From Hypnocyclicus thermotrophus (GTDB lineage Bacteria > Fusobacteriota > Fusobacteriia > Fusobacteriales > Fusobacteriaceae), in NCBI RefSeq assembly GCF_004365575.1, contig NZ_SOBG01000002.1, forward strand, positions 277,683-341,682: a stretch of DNA of 64,000 nt, given 5' to 3'. This document shows positions 1 to 10,239 of this stretch, piece after piece (the stretch's first letter is position 1; each line of letters begins with the position of its first letter). A model generated the notes under the pieces. The model saw only the letters and a list, made by a program, of their open reading frames with translations. It was not told the DNA's origin and ran no database searches. The position numbers and the translations under genes are program-made.

Positions 1-1
1 T

Positions 2-1639
2 ACTGTAAGTGTAATGACATTTGGATATAATCCTAAAATTGCAAAATGGTCACCATATCATGGGGCAGCATATGCTGTAATAGAATCAATAGCAAAAGTA
101 GTAGCTCTTGGAGCGGATTATAAAAATATTAGATTTTCTTTTCAAGAATATTTTGAAAGACTTGGGAAAGATGCAAAAAAATGGGGTAAACCATTTAGTG
201 CTTTACTTGGAGCATTAGATATGCAAAATGCATTTAATTTACCTGCAATAGGTGGAAAAGATAGTATGAGTGGAACTTTTAATGATTTAAATGTGCCACC
301 AACACTTATATCTTTTGCAGTAACAACAACTGATGCAAGTAATATTATTTCTACAGAATTTAAAAAAGCAGATAATTATATATATTTAGTAAAACATAAT
401 AAAAATGATGATTTTACTCCAAATGTAGAGGAATTAAAAGAAAATTTTGATTTTATATATAAAAATATAATAAGTAAAAAAATTGTTTCAGCATTTTCTA
501 TTAAACATGGAGGAATAGCAGAAGCAATATGTAAAATGAGTTTTGGAAATAAATTGGGAGTGGAAATTAATACAAATATAGATCTATTTGAAATGGATTA
601 TGGAAGTATTGTAATTGAAGCTACAGAAAATTTAAATTATAAAAATTTAATTAAATTAGGTAAAATAGTAAATAATAATAAAATAAATATAAATGGAATA
701 GAATTTGATATAGATGAATTAATAAATATATGGCAAGGTAAAATAGAAAAAGTATTTCCTATTTATACTGATAAAAAATCAGAAAAAATAGAAAAAATAG
801 ATTATTCTAAAGAAATTTTTATAAAAAAATCATCTAAAGATATTAAACCAAAAGTTTTTATACCTATTTTTCCAGGAACTAACTGTGAATATGATTCTAT
901 GAAAGCTTTTGTAAAAGCGGGCGCTGATGTAGAAACTATGGTGTTTAGGAATAGAACACATAATGATATAATTGAATCAATAAATGAAATGAAAAAAAAC
1001 ATAGAAAATTCACAAATAATTATGTTTGCAGGAGGATTTTCTGCAGGAGATGAACCAGATGGTTCAGGTAAATTTATTGCAAATATTTTATTAAATAATG
1101 AAATAAAAAGCAGTATAAATAAATTTTTAGAAAAAGATAGCTTAATATTAGGAATATGCAATGGATTTCAAGCACTAGTAAAAAGTGGATTATTACCATA
1201 TGGAGAAATAGGAAAAATAGATTCAAAAAGTCCAACTCTTACTACAAATAATATAAATAGACATGTATCACAAATGGTTTATACAAGAATAGCATCAACT
1301 AAATCACCATGGTTAACAAGTTTTTCTATTGGTGATATTCATAGGATAGTTGTATCACATGGAGAGGGTAAATTTGTAGCATCTAAAGAAATACTAGATG
1401 AACTAGTAAAAAATGGTCAAATAATTACACAATATGTAGATTTAGAAGGAAATCCTACAATGAATGGAATATATAACCCAAATGGATCATATATGGCAAT
1501 TGAAGGGATAATAAGTAAAGATGGAAAAATATTTGGGAAAATGGGACATTCTGAAAGAATGGGAGAAAATTTATATAAAAATATAGATGGTAATAAAGTA
1601 CAGAATATTTTTGAAAATGGAGTGAAATATTTTAAATAA
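2..1639 (+). CDS. purL: Phosphoribosylformylglycinamidine synthase, C-terminal part (5' end outside window)
   Basis: This enzyme converts FGAR, glutamine and ATP to FGAM in the fourth step of purine synthesis. The reading frame is open to the left edge, so only the C-terminal 546 or so residues are present; the first in-frame ATG at 14 lies inside the conserved domain and is not the start. The first part is the ATP-binding AIRS-like C-domain (motif [10 protein letters not shown]). From about residue 280 there is a class I glutamine amidotransferase domain with the nucleophile elbow GICNGFQ, the histidine motif VVSHGEGKF and the terminal GHSER. A fused amidotransferase means this is the large single-chain PurL type, so no separate purQ or purS is expected. 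It is followed after 13 bases by purE. Identification is secure. Confidence 0.97.
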   Translation, partial: TVSVMTFGYNPKIAKWSPYHGAAYAVIESIAKVVALGADYKNIRFSFQEYFERLGKDAKKWGKPFSALLGALDMQNAFNLPAIGGKDSMSGTFNDLNVPPTLISFAVTTTDASNIISTEFKKADNYIYLVKHNKNDDFTPNVEELKENFDFIYKNIISKKIVSAFSIKHGGIAEAICKMSFGNKLGVEINTNIDLFEMDYGSIVIEATENLNYKNLIKLGKIVNNNKININGIEFDIDELINIWQGKIEKVFPIYTDKKSEKIEKIDYSKEIFIKKSSKDIKPKVFIPIFPGTNCEYDSMKAFVKAGADVETMVFRNRTHNDIIESINEMKKNIENSQIIMFAGGFSAGDEPDGSGKFIANILLNNEIKSSINKFLEKDSLILGICNGFQALVKSGLLPYGEIGKIDSKSPTLTTNNINRHVSQMVYTRIASTKSPWLTSFSIGDIHRIVVSHGEGKFVASKEILDELVKNGQIITQYVDLEGNPTMNGIYNPNGSYMAIEGIISKDGKIFGKMGHSERMGENLYKNIDGNKVQNIFENGVKYFK

Positions 1640-1652
1640 AGTGAGGATAAAA

Positions 1653-2159
1653 ATGGGAAAAGTAGGAATAATAATGGGAAGTGATTCTGATTTACCAGTA
1701 ATGAAAGCTGCTGCAGAAATATTGGAAGAATTTAATATTGAATATGAATTAACAGTAGTTTCTGCACATAGAACGGTAGATAGAATGTATGAATATGCAA
1801 AAACTGCAGAAGAAAAAGGAATTGATGTAATTATAGCAGGTGCTGGAGGGGCAGCACATTTACCAGGAATGGTTGCAGCAATTACTAATTTACCTGTAAT
1901 AGGAGTACCTGTAAAGAGCTCTAAATTAAATGGGTTAGATTCTTTACTTTCTATAGTTCAAATGCCAGGCGGAGTACCTGTAGCTACTGTTGCAATAAAT
2001 GGAGCTAAAAATGCAGGTATATTATCAGCAAAAATAATAGGAATAAAAGATGAAAATATAAGAAAGAAAATAAAATTATATAGTGAAAACATGAAAAAAG
2101 AAGTTGAGGAAAAAGCAAAAAGATTAGAAAATATTGGTTTTAAAGAATATTTAAAATAG
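1653..2159 (+). CDS. purE: N5-carboxyaminoimidazole ribonucleotide mutase
   Basis: Class I PurE rearranges N5-CAIR, made by PurK, to CAIR. The 168-aa length and the N-terminal motif [13 protein letters not shown], followed by SAHRT and [10 protein letters not shown], are typical of the bacterial mutase. A GTG at 1641 is in frame, but it forms part of the ribosome-binding sequence gtgagg that sits six bases before ATG 1653, so 1653 is the likely start. The gene lies between purL and purK in one operon; the adjacent purK confirms the two-enzyme carboxylation route instead of the single-enzyme route. Confidence 0.96.
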   Translation: MGKVGIIMGSDSDLPVMKAAAEILEEFNIEYELTVVSAHRTVDRMYEYAKTAEEKGIDVIIAGAGGAAHLPGMVAAITNLPVIGVPVKSSKLNGLDSLLSIVQMPGGVPVATVAINGAKNAGILSAKIIGIKDENIRKKIKLYSENMKKEVEEKAKRLENIGFKEYLK

Positions 2160-2170
2160 GGGGAAAAACC

Positions 2171-3307
2171 TTGAAGACGATTGGTATTATTGGTGGCGGA
2201 CAATTAGGGAAAATGACAATTTTAGAGGCAAGAAAGATGAGCATCCCAACAATAGTATTAACTACAGAACATCCTTCACCAGCTAGTGAAATTTCAAATG
2301 ATTATATAGTAGGAGATTTATATGATGATGAAAAAATTTTAGAATTAGCTAACAAATGTGATGTAGTTACATATGAAATAGAACATATCAATGTTAAAAT
2401 ATTAAAAGAAATAGAAAATCAAGGTAAAAAAGTTTATCCAAGTTCTAATGTAATAGAAATTATTCAAGATAAGTCAAAGCAAAAAAAATTATTAAATAAT
2501 TATAATATTCCTACATCTTATTGGGAATATGTAGATAAAAATAATTTAAAAATACAAATAGAAAAATTTGGTTTTCCAGTTGTACAAAAAAGTTGTACAG
2601 GCGGATATGATGGAAAAGGAGTTTTTATACTAAAATCAAAAGATGATATAAAAAATATAATAAAAGAAGAAAGTTATTTTGAAAAATATATTAAATGTAA
2701 GAAAGAATTAGCAATTATGATAGCAAGAAATACTAATGGAGAGATAAAAACTTATCCAGTAGTAGAGATGGCCTTTGATGAAAAAACAAATATATGTGAT
2801 ACAGTAATAGTTCCTGCACAAATCTCAAAAGAGATTGGAGAAAAAGCAAAAAAAATTGCTATTGAATGTATAAAAGCACTAGATGGTATTGGAATATTCG
2901 GAATTGAATTTTTTCTAACTGAAGATGATGAAATTTTAGTAAATGAAATAGCTCCAAGACCTCATAATTCAGGACATTATACAATTGAAGCATGTACAAC
3001 ATCTCAGTATGAACAATTTTTAAGAGCTATTTTAAATTATCCTTTAGGAGATACTACACTTTTATCTAATGCATGTATGATAAATATATTAGGAGAAGAT
3101 GGATATCATGGTAAAACTAAAATTAAAAATGAAGAAGAAGTTTTTAAATTACCTAAAACATATTTGCATATTTATGGTAAAAGAGAAACAAGGCCTTTTA
3201 GAAAAATGGGACATATAACAGTATTAAATAAAGATATTAATAAAGCAATATCAAATGCTAAAGCAGCAAGAGAAAAATTAAAAATTATTAGTGATTCACT
3301 TGGTTAA
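2171..3307 (+). CDS. purK: N5-carboxyaminoimidazole ribonucleotide synthase
   Basis: PurK uses ATP and bicarbonate to carboxylate AIR to N5-CAIR for PurE. The 378-aa protein has an N-terminal Rossmann-like GIIGGGQLGKM motif, a central ATP-grasp fold (QKSCTGGYDGKG) and the metal-binding segment NEIAPRPHNSGHYT that is diagnostic of the family. The start is a TTG at 2171 placed behind a strong agggggaaaa ribosome site; no upstream ATG is available in frame. It follows purE by 11 bases and precedes purC. Confidence 0.96.
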   Translation: MKTIGIIGGGQLGKMTILEARKMSIPTIVLTTEHPSPASEISNDYIVGDLYDDEKILELANKCDVVTYEIEHINVKILKEIENQGKKVYPSSNVIEIIQDKSKQKKLLNNYNIPTSYWEYVDKNNLKIQIEKFGFPVVQKSCTGGYDGKGVFILKSKDDIKNIIKEESYFEKYIKCKKELAIMIARNTNGEIKTYPVVEMAFDEKTNICDTVIVPAQISKEIGEKAKKIAIECIKALDGIGIFGIEFFLTEDDEILVNEIAPRPHNSGHYTIEACTTSQYEQFLRAILNYPLGDTTLLSNACMINILGEDGYHGKTKIKNEEEVFKLPKTYLHIYGKRETRPFRKMGHITVLNKDINKAISNAKAAREKLKIISDSLG

Positions 3308-3325
3308 AATAATTTGGGAGGAATA

Positions 3326-4039
3326 ATGGAGATTATAAAAAAAGAAATGTTATATGAAGGTAAAGCTAAACAAATATTTGCTACAAATGATGAAAATTTA
3401 GTAATAATACATTATAAAGATGATGCTACTGCATTTAATGGAGTAAAAAAATCTCAAATAAATAATAAAGGAATTTTAAATAATAAAATAACAGCAATAT
3501 TATTTGAACAACTTGAAAAACAAGGGGTAAAAACACATTTTAAAGAAAAATTAAATGATAGAGAACAATTATGTGAAAAATTAACTATTTTTCCTCTTGA
3601 AGTAATAACAAGAAATATAATAGCTGGAAGTATGGCAAAAAGAGTAGGGATAAAAGAAGGAACAAAACCTAAAAATATAATATTTGAAATATGTTATAAA
3701 AACGATGAATATGGAGATCCTTTGATAAATGATCATCATGCAATAGCATTAGGACTTGCAACCTATGATGAATTAAAAGAGATATATACAATTACAGCTA
3801 AAATAAATAGGTTATTAAAAGATATGTTTGATAAAGAAGGAATAACATTAGTTGATTTTAAAATTGAATTTGGTAAAAATAATAGAGGTGAAATTTTATT
3901 AGCAGACGAAATAACACCAGATACTTGTAGATTATGGGATAAAGAAACAGGAGAAAAATTAGATAAAGATAGATTTAGAAGAAATCTTGGAAATGTAGAA
4001 GAAGCTTATATTGAAATTTTAAAAAGATTAGGTGAGTAA
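3326..4039 (+). CDS. purC: Phosphoribosylaminoimidazole-succinocarboxamide synthase (SAICAR synthetase)
   Basis: PurC joins CAIR and aspartate using ATP to form SAICAR. The N-terminal [10 protein letters not shown] motif and the later motif NDHHA, together with VDFKIEFG and [11 protein letters not shown], are typical of the compact bacterial enzyme (about 237 aa). A TTG at 3314 is in frame but overlaps the gggagg ribosome site; ATG 3326 is correctly spaced behind it and is chosen. The stop is one base before the purF ATG, so translation of the two is probably coupled. Confidence 0.97.
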   Translation: MEIIKKEMLYEGKAKQIFATNDENLVIIHYKDDATAFNGVKKSQINNKGILNNKITAILFEQLEKQGVKTHFKEKLNDREQLCEKLTIFPLEVITRNIIAGSMAKRVGIKEGTKPKNIIFEICYKNDEYGDPLINDHHAIALGLATYDELKEIYTITAKINRLLKDMFDKEGITLVDFKIEFGKNNRGEILLADEITPDTCRLWDKETGEKLDKDRFRRNLGNVEEAYIEILKRLGE

Positions 4040-4040
4040 T

Positions 4041-5435
4041 ATGTATAATTTAACAGATGATAAATTACAAGAAGAATGTGGAATTTTTGGGATTTATTCA
4101 AAAGAAAAGAGATCAGATATAGCATCATTGATGTATTATGGTCTTTATGCCTTACAACACAGAGGACAAGAGAGTGCAGGAATTACAGTATTTGATGGTT
4201 CCGAAATAAAAGTACATAAGGGAATGGGAAGAGTGGCAGAAGTATTTACTACGCCAAAGCTTAATGAGATGACAGGAAATCTTGCTATTGGACATGTAAG
4301 ATATTCTACTTGTGGAGATTCTTCTTTAATAAATGCCCAACCATTAGAAGCTCATTGTAAATTAGGATATATTTCAGTTGCTCATAATGGAACTTTAGTA
4401 AATTCTAAAATTATAAGAGAGTTATTTGAAGATACGGGGACAATATTTCAAACAACAATAGATTCAGAAATAATATTAAAATTAATATCAAGAAAAGCAA
4501 GTAAAGGAATAGATGAAGCGATTCTTGATACGGTAGGAGCTATACAAGGTTCATACGCACTTATTATTGCAAAAGAAAAAAAATTAATAGGGATAAGAGA
4601 TCCATATGGAATAAGACCTCTTTGTTTAGGACAACTTGAAGATGGGAGTTATGTTCTTAGTTCTGAAAGTTGTGGACTTGATGCAATAGGAGCAAAACTT
4701 ATAAGAGATATTAATCCAGGAGAAGTACTTATAATAGATGAAGATGGACTACATTCATATCAATATGCAGAAAAAAGTTATAAATCACCTTGTGCATTTG
4801 AATATATATATTTTGCTAGACCTGATAGTGAAATGGATGGAATATCAGTATATGAAGCTAGATATCAAGCTGGTAGAAAATTATATGAACAACATAAAAT
4901 AGATGCAGATATAGTTATTGGTGTACCTGACTCTGGGATTCCTTCAGCTATTGGATTTGCAGAAGCATCAGGTATACCTTATGGAATAGGATTAATAAAA
5001 AATAAATATATAGCCCGGACTTTTATAGCACCTACTCAAGAATTAAGAGAAAAAGCTATATCAGTAAAATTAAATGTACTTAAAGCAAATATTGAAAATA
5101 AAAGAGTAGTAATAGTAGATGATTCTTTAGTAAGAGGTACGACAAGTAAAAGACTTGTAAAACTTCTCCGTGATGCAGGGGCAAAAGAAGTTCATTTTAG
5201 ATCAGCTTCTCCAGCAGTAAAATTTCCTTGTTATTTTGGAATTGATACTGCCCATAGAGATGAATTGATTGCTTCTAAAAAAAGTGTAGCAGAAATATGT
5301 AAAGAAATAGGAGCAGATTCATTAGAATATTTAGAAATAAATAATTTATTAGATAGTTTAGAAAGTAAAAATTATTGTTTAGGTTGTTTTAATGGAGTAT
5401 ATCCAATATATGCACCAATGGAAAATAATAAATAA
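4041..5435 (+). CDS. purF: Amidophosphoribosyltransferase
   Basis: PurF makes phosphoribosylamine from PRPP and glutamine, the committed step of purine synthesis. The sequence EECGIFGIY shows that a short propeptide of about 12 residues must be removed to expose the N-terminal cysteine nucleophile of the Ntn glutaminase domain. The C-terminal phosphoribosyltransferase domain carries the PRPP loop VVIVDDSLVRGTTSK. Cysteines near the C-terminus (NYCLGCFNG) and in the body match the Fe-S cluster type of PurF known from Bacillus. ATG 4041 follows the ggtgag site; the in-frame GTG at 4032 lies within that site. Confidence 0.97.
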   Translation: MYNLTDDKLQEECGIFGIYSKEKRSDIASLMYYGLYALQHRGQESAGITVFDGSEIKVHKGMGRVAEVFTTPKLNEMTGNLAIGHVRYSTCGDSSLINAQPLEAHCKLGYISVAHNGTLVNSKIIRELFEDTGTIFQTTIDSEIILKLISRKASKGIDEAILDTVGAIQGSYALIIAKEKKLIGIRDPYGIRPLCLGQLEDGSYVLSSESCGLDAIGAKLIRDINPGEVLIIDEDGLHSYQYAEKSYKSPCAFEYIYFARPDSEMDGISVYEARYQAGRKLYEQHKIDADIVIGVPDSGIPSAIGFAEASGIPYGIGLIKNKYIARTFIAPTQELREKAISVKLNVLKANIENKRVVIVDDSLVRGTTSKRLVKLLRDAGAKEVHFRSASPAVKFPCYFGIDTAHRDELIASKKSVAEICKEIGADSLEYLEINNLLDSLESKNYCLGCFNGVYPIYAPMENNK

Positions 5436-5449
5436 TTATGGAGGATAAT

Positions 5450-6445
5450 ATGATAACATATAAGGATGCAGGTGTAGATAAAGAAGAAGGATACAAGGCA
5501 GTTGAAAAAATAAAAGATGCTGTAAAAAAAACACATAATGAAAATGTTTTAAGTGGATTAGGAAGTTTTGGAGCATTTTATGCACTTAGTGATTATAAAA
5601 ATCCTGTATTAGTTTCTGGAACTGATGGTGTAGGAACAAAATTAGAAATAGCATTTACTACAAAAAAATATGATACAATAGGACAAGATTGTTTTGCTAT
5701 GTGTGCAAATGATATATTATGTCATGGAGCTAAACCTTTATTTTTTTTAGATTATTTAGCTTGTGGTAAACTTGATTCTGAAGTATCAAAAATAATAGTT
5801 GGAGGAGTAGCAGAAGCATGTTATAAAGCAGAATGTGCGTTAGTAGGTGGAGAGACTGCGGAAATGCCAGGATTTTATAAAGAAGGTGATTATGATATAG
5901 CGGGATTTTGTGTAGGAGCTGTTGAAAGAGATGAAGTAATAACAGGAGAAGAAATATCAGAAGGGGATACAATAATTGCTGTAAAATCATCGGGAGTACA
6001 TAGTAATGGATTTTCGTTAGTTAGAAAAATAGTTACAAACTACTATGAAAATTTTAATGGAAAAGAGATATACAAAGAATTGTTAAAACCTACAAAAATA
6101 TATGTAAAACCTGTATTAGAAGTATTGAAAAAAGTAAAAGTAACTGGTCTTGCACATATAACAGGTGGAGGACTTGTAGAAAATATACCTAGAATTATTC
6201 CTGATGGACTTTGTGCTGATATAGAAAAGTCAAATATTCAAATACTTGAAATATTTAAATATCTTCAATCAAAAGGTGTACCAGAAAATGAAATGTGGGG
6301 AACATTTAATATGGGGGTAGGCTTTGTAATAATAGCAAAAGATAAATATAAATCTGAAATAATAGAAATATTAAAACAAAATAAAGAAGAAGCATATGTA
6401 ATAGGGAAAATAATTAAAGGGGAAGAAAAAATATGCTTAAGATAG
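5450..6445 (+). CDS. purM: Phosphoribosylformylglycinamidine cyclo-ligase (AIR synthetase)
   Basis: PurM closes the imidazole ring of FGAM to give AIR. It has the family features SGTDGVGTKLEIAF, the conserved LVGGETAEMPGFY segment and AHITGGGLVENIPR near the C-terminus; the 331-aa length is usual. ATG 5438 is in frame but overlaps the ggagg ribosome site, so the better-spaced ATG 5450 is chosen. The last 13 bases overlap purN in another frame, which indicates coupled translation. Confidence 0.97.
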   Translation: MITYKDAGVDKEEGYKAVEKIKDAVKKTHNENVLSGLGSFGAFYALSDYKNPVLVSGTDGVGTKLEIAFTTKKYDTIGQDCFAMCANDILCHGAKPLFFLDYLACGKLDSEVSKIIVGGVAEACYKAECALVGGETAEMPGFYKEGDYDIAGFCVGAVERDEVITGEEISEGDTIIAVKSSGVHSNGFSLVRKIVTNYYENFNGKEIYKELLKPTKIYVKPVLEVLKKVKVTGLAHITGGGLVENIPRIIPDGLCADIEKSNIQILEIFKYLQSKGVPENEMWGTFNMGVGFVIIAKDKYKSEIIEILKQNKEEAYVIGKIIKGEEKICLR

Positions 6446-7014
6446 TTGTACTAATATCAGGTAGTGGTAGTAATCTTCAATCAATAATAGATGCAATTGA
6501 AGAAAAAAAACTTAATGCAAAAATAGAATGTGTGATTTCAGATAGAGAAGCATACGGAATTGAAAGAGCTAAAAAACATAATATAAAAACATATTTATTT
6601 AATAGAAAAGAATTAAAAAAAAATCTTTTTAATGAAATAGAAAAAGTTATTTCAAATGATATAGATTTAATTATATTAGCTGGATTTTTATCAATTGTAT
6701 CATCTGAATTTATAAAAAAATGGGAAAATAAAATAATAAATATTCACCCATCACTTTTACCAAAATTTGGAGGAAAAGGTATGTATGGAATGAATGTACA
6801 TAGAGCAGTAGTTGAAAATAAAGAAATTGAATCAGGATGTACAGTGCATTTTGTAACAAATGAAATTGATGGTGGAGAAATAATAGCCCAAAAAAAAGTA
6901 CCAGTATATGAAAAAGATACAGCAGAAGATGTACAAAAAAGGGTATTAGAAAAAGAACACGAGTTATTAGTGGAAGCAATAAAAATACTTGAAAAAGATA
7001 AAAAAAAACGATAA
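6433..7014 (+). CDS. purN: Phosphoribosylglycinamide formyltransferase, folate-dependent
   Basis: PurN transfers the formyl group of 10-formyl-tetrahydrofolate to GAR. Diagnostic pieces are VLISGSGSNLQSI at the N-terminus, the catalytic region NIHPSLLPKFGGKGMYG and the conserved HFVTNEIDGGEII. It starts inside the end of purM. It is the last gene before the ZTP riboswitch that begins 18 bases downstream, so it ends the constitutively continuous part of the purine operon. Its need for 10-formyl-folate links it with fhs at the far end of the cluster. Confidence 0.96.
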   Translation: MLKIVVLISGSGSNLQSIIDAIEEKKLNAKIECVISDREAYGIERAKKHNIKTYLFNRKELKKNLFNEIEKVISNDIDLIILAGFLSIVSSEFIKKWENKIINIHPSLLPKFGGKGMYGMNVHRAVVENKEIESGCTVHFVTNEIDGGEIIAQKKVPVYEKDTAEDVQKRVLEKEHELLVEAIKILEKDKKKR

Positions 7015-7031
7015 TATATAGATAAATAAAA

Positions 7032-7112
7032 TCTTGTATGACCGGCGGATAATGTGGGAAAAACTCACAGGGATTACAAGAGGATATATAAGAGCCGACC
7101 GCCTGGGCAAAT
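7032..7112 (+). ncRNA. ZTP (pfl) riboswitch aptamer ahead of purH
   Basis: The stretch matches the pfl motif that binds ZTP/ZMP. P1 is formed by TCTTGTA (7032-7038) and TACAAGA (7075-7081). A second hairpin is GTGGG-AAAAA-CTCAC (7054-7068). The strongly conserved 3' segment CCGACCGCCTGGGCA (from about 7095) carries CCGCC (7099-7103), which can form the pseudoknot with GGCGG (7044-7048). The position directly before purH, an AICAR (ZMP)-consuming enzyme, fits the known biology of this class. The assignment is from the conserved sequence and pairing seen here. Confidence 0.95.
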
Positions 7113-7153
7113 TCTAGTAGAGAATTTCTGCTGTTTTTGTCTAGGCGGTTTTT
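7099..7153 (+). terminator. Expression-platform terminator of the ZTP riboswitch
   Basis: CCGCCTGGGCAA (7099-7110) can pair with TTGTCTAGGCGG (7137-7148) in a 12-bp stem with two G-U pairs, followed by a T-run. An inner AAATTCT/AGAATTT stem (7109-7127) extends it. The 5' strand reuses the pseudoknot bases, so ligand-bound aptamer and terminator exclude each other: ZTP binding should allow transcription into purH. Confidence 0.93.
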
Positions 7154-7255
7154 ATTTATAAAAAAGTAATTATAATAAAATCAAAATATATTTTTATGAG
7201 TGTAAAATAAGTTTATTAATTTTTAATATTAAAATATAAATTTAGGAGGGATACA

Positions 7256-8818
7256 ATGAGAGCTTTAATTAGTGTATCAGACAAGACTGGTATAGTCGAA
7301 TTTGCTAAGGAACTTGCAAATTTAGGAATTGAAATAATTTCAACTGGAGGAACATCTAAAAAGCTAGAAGAAGCAGGAATAAACGTAATAGGGATATCAG
7401 AAATAACTGGATTTCCTGAATGTCTTGATGGTAGAGTAAAAACTCTTCATCCAAATATTCATGCTGGACTTTTAGCAATAAGAGATAATAAAGATCATAT
7501 GAATCAAATTAAAGAATTAAACATAACTCCTATTGATATTGTTGTGGTAAATTTATATCCATTCAAAGAGACTATATTAAAAGAAGGAGTAACCAGAGAA
7601 GAAGCAATAGAAAATATAGATATTGGAGGGCCAACGATGCTTCGTTCTGCTGCTAAAAATTTTCAAGATGTATCAGTAATTGTTGATCCAAAAGATTATG
7701 CAATAATAATAGGGGAATTAAAAGAAAATAAAAAAATATCTAAAAAAACAAATTTTTATTTAGCTAAAAAAGTATTTGAACATACAGCTCATTATGATTC
7801 ATTGATAGCTGATTATTTAAGAAAAGAATATGAAAAAGAAGAAAATAAAAAAGAGTTTCCAGAAACAATTACTTTAACTTTTGAAAAAGTTCAAGATATG
7901 AGATATGGAGAAAATCCTCATCAAGCAGCAGCATTTTATAAAGAAGTAGTAAGAGATAAAGGTTTTTTAACAGATGCAATTCAATTACATGGAAAAGCAT
8001 TATCATATAATAACATTAATGATACAAATGGAGCACTTGAACTATTAAAAGAATTTGATAAACCTACAATTGTAGCTTGTAAACATGCTAATCCATGTGG
8101 TGTAGGAAGTGCTGATGATATTTATGAAGCATATATGAAAGCATATAATGCAGACCCAGTATCAATATTTGGTGGAATAGTTGTATCGAACAGAGAGATA
8201 GATGAAAGAGTAGCTACAGAAATTAATAAGATATTTATAGAAATAGTTGTAGCTCCTTCATTTACAGAAAAAGCACTTGAAATATTAAAAGCTAAGAAAA
8301 ATATAAGATTATTAATTCTTGATAATATTACAAATAAATATAGCACTGATGCATATGATCTAAAAAAAGTAGGAGGAGGCTTATTAATACAAGAAGTAGA
8401 TAATTTATTATTACAAGATGAATTAGAAGTAGTAACAGATAGAAAACCTACAGAAAAAGAAATTGCTGATATGATGTTTGCATGGAAAGTAGTAAAATAT
8501 GCAAAATCAAATGGTATAGCAATAGCAAAAGATGAAACTTCACTTGGAGTAGGACCAGGACAAGTAAATAGAATATGGGCATGTAAACAAGCAATAGAAC
8601 ACGCAGGAGAACATTTGGGAGTAGATATATTAAAAGGAGCAGCACTTGCTTCAGATGCATTTTTTCCATTTTCTGATTCAGTAGAAGAAGCAGCTAAAGC
8701 GGGAATTACAGCTATTATTCAACCAGGAGGCTCTATAAGAGATAAAGATTCAATAGAAGCTTGTAATAAATATGGAATAGCTATGGTATTTACTAAAATG
8801 AGACATTTTAGACATTAA
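7256..8818 (+). CDS. purH: Bifunctional AICAR transformylase / IMP cyclohydrolase
   Basis: PurH carries out the last two steps to IMP: formylation of AICAR by 10-formyl-tetrahydrofolate and ring closure. The N-terminal MGS-like cyclohydrolase domain (ISVSDKTG, then DGRVKTLHP) is followed by the transformylase domain ([26 protein letters not shown], and FTKMRHFRH at the C-terminus). Length 520 aa is standard. A strong aggagg site precedes ATG 7256. It is the first gene under the ZTP riboswitch, which fits since its substrate ZMP is the riboswitch ligand. Confidence 0.98.
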   Translation: MRALISVSDKTGIVEFAKELANLGIEIISTGGTSKKLEEAGINVIGISEITGFPECLDGRVKTLHPNIHAGLLAIRDNKDHMNQIKELNITPIDIVVVNLYPFKETILKEGVTREEAIENIDIGGPTMLRSAAKNFQDVSVIVDPKDYAIIIGELKENKKISKKTNFYLAKKVFEHTAHYDSLIADYLRKEYEKEENKKEFPETITLTFEKVQDMRYGENPHQAAAFYKEVVRDKGFLTDAIQLHGKALSYNNINDTNGALELLKEFDKPTIVACKHANPCGVGSADDIYEAYMKAYNADPVSIFGGIVVSNREIDERVATEINKIFIEIVVAPSFTEKALEILKAKKNIRLLILDNITNKYSTDAYDLKKVGGGLLIQEVDNLLLQDELEVVTDRKPTEKEIADMMFAWKVVKYAKSNGIAIAKDETSLGVGPGQVNRIWACKQAIEHAGEHLGVDILKGAALASDAFFPFSDSVEEAAKAGITAIIQPGGSIRDKDSIEACNKYGIAMVFTKMRHFRH

Positions 8819-8912
8819 TATAAAAAAAGTTTAATCAAAAAATTTAATGCTAATTTTATGAAAATATTATAAGTTCGAAATTAGTTTCAAAAAATAAAGA
8901 TTAGGAGGAGAA

Positions 8913-10163
8913 ATGAAACTATTAGTTATTGGTAGTGGTGGAAGAGAACATGCAATTGTATGGAAAATGTCGCAAAATCCAAAAGTAACTAAAATTTATG
9001 CCTGTCCAGGAAATGCAGGAACTCAAAGTATTAGTATTTGTGAGAATATAGAGCTTATAAATATAGATGATATAATTGAATTTGCTAAAAAAGAAAATAT
9101 TGAATTAACAATACTTGGTAGTGAAGAATTATTAGTTGCTGGAATAGTAGATAAATTTAAAGAAAATGGACTTGTTGCTTTTGGACCACATAAAGCAGCA
9201 GCTATACTAGAAGGAAGTAAAGCATTTGCAAAAGAATTTATGTTGAAATATGGAATAAAAACAGCAGCTTATAAAAAATTTGATAATTATAAAGCAGCTA
9301 AAAAATATTTAGAAGAAATAGAATATCCAACAGTAATAAAAGCTAGTGGACTCGCAGCAGGAAAAGGTGTAATAATCTGTGAAACTAAAGAGAATGCAGA
9401 AACAGCAGTAAAAGAGATAATGCTTGATAAAAAATTTGGTGATTCAGGAAATGAAATAGTAATTGAAGAATTCTTAACAGGAGTAGAAGCATCAATATTA
9501 TCAATATATGATGGAAAAACTATACTTCCATTTATATCAGCAAAAGATCATAAAAAAATTGGGGAAAATGAAACAGGATTAAATACTGGTGGAATGGGAG
9601 TGATTGCACCAAATCCATATGTTACTAATGAAGTTTTAGATAAATTTAATAAAGATATTTTAGAACCAACTTTAAAAGGATTAAAAGAAGAAAACTTAAA
9701 ATTTTGTGGATTTATATTCTTTGGATTAATGATAAATGAAAAAGGAGTATATTTACTTGAGTATAATATGAGGATGGGGGATCCTGAAACTCAAGCAATA
9801 TTACCTTTAATGAAATCAGATTTTGTGGATATAATAATAGCTGCTCAAAATCAAAAACTTAATGAGATAGAAGTAGAATGGGAAGAGAAAAATAGCTGTT
9901 GTGTAGTGGCTGTATCAGGTGGTTATCCAGAAGCTTATGAAAAAGGATATGAAATAAAAAATATTGAAAATATTGATAATCTGTTATTTTTAGCGGGGGC
10001 AAAAAATAATGATAATAAAATAGTAACTAACGGGGGAAGAGTATTAAATATAGTTGCTATTGGAGACGCACTTGATATTGCAAGAAAAAAAGCATATAAT
10101 GATATAGAAAAAGTTGATTTTAAAAAGAAATATTTTAGAAGAGATATCGGAATCGTAAAATAG
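8913..10163 (+). CDS. purD: Phosphoribosylamine-glycine ligase (GAR synthetase)
   Basis: PurD joins phosphoribosylamine and glycine with ATP. It begins with MKLLVIGSGGREHAI, then has the ATP-grasp motifs KASGLAAGKGV and LEYNMRMGDPETQ, which are family signatures. 416 aa is normal. The start follows an aggagg site. The 94-base gap after purH holds no terminator, so it belongs to the riboswitch-controlled half of the cluster. Confidence 0.98.
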   Translation: MKLLVIGSGGREHAIVWKMSQNPKVTKIYACPGNAGTQSISICENIELINIDDIIEFAKKENIELTILGSEELLVAGIVDKFKENGLVAFGPHKAAAILEGSKAFAKEFMLKYGIKTAAYKKFDNYKAAKKYLEEIEYPTVIKASGLAAGKGVIICETKENAETAVKEIMLDKKFGDSGNEIVIEEFLTGVEASILSIYDGKTILPFISAKDHKKIGENETGLNTGGMGVIAPNPYVTNEVLDKFNKDILEPTLKGLKEENLKFCGFIFFGLMINEKGVYLLEYNMRMGDPETQAILPLMKSDFVDIIIAAQNQKLNEIEVEWEEKNSCCVVAVSGGYPEAYEKGYEIKNIENIDNLLFLAGAKNNDNKIVTNGGRVLNIVAIGDALDIARKKAYNDIEKVDFKKKYFRRDIGIVK

Positions 10164-10239
10164 AAGTTTTAGAATATAAAAAAAGTATAAAAAGTGGAAA
10201 ATTTATAGTTAAAAAAGTATGAATACAGGAGGTAAAAGA

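Noticed and set aside
14..1639. Complete 541-aa gene starting at ATG 14
   Set aside because: The frame is open to the window edge and the residues before that ATG (TVSV) continue the PurL domain, so it is a 5'-cut gene.
5730..5990. Antisense Leu-rich reading frames inside pur, pyc and other genes (for example on the minus strand of purM)
   Set aside because: They are shadows of A- and GAA-rich coding strands, lie wholly within well-identified genes, and lack ribosome sites.
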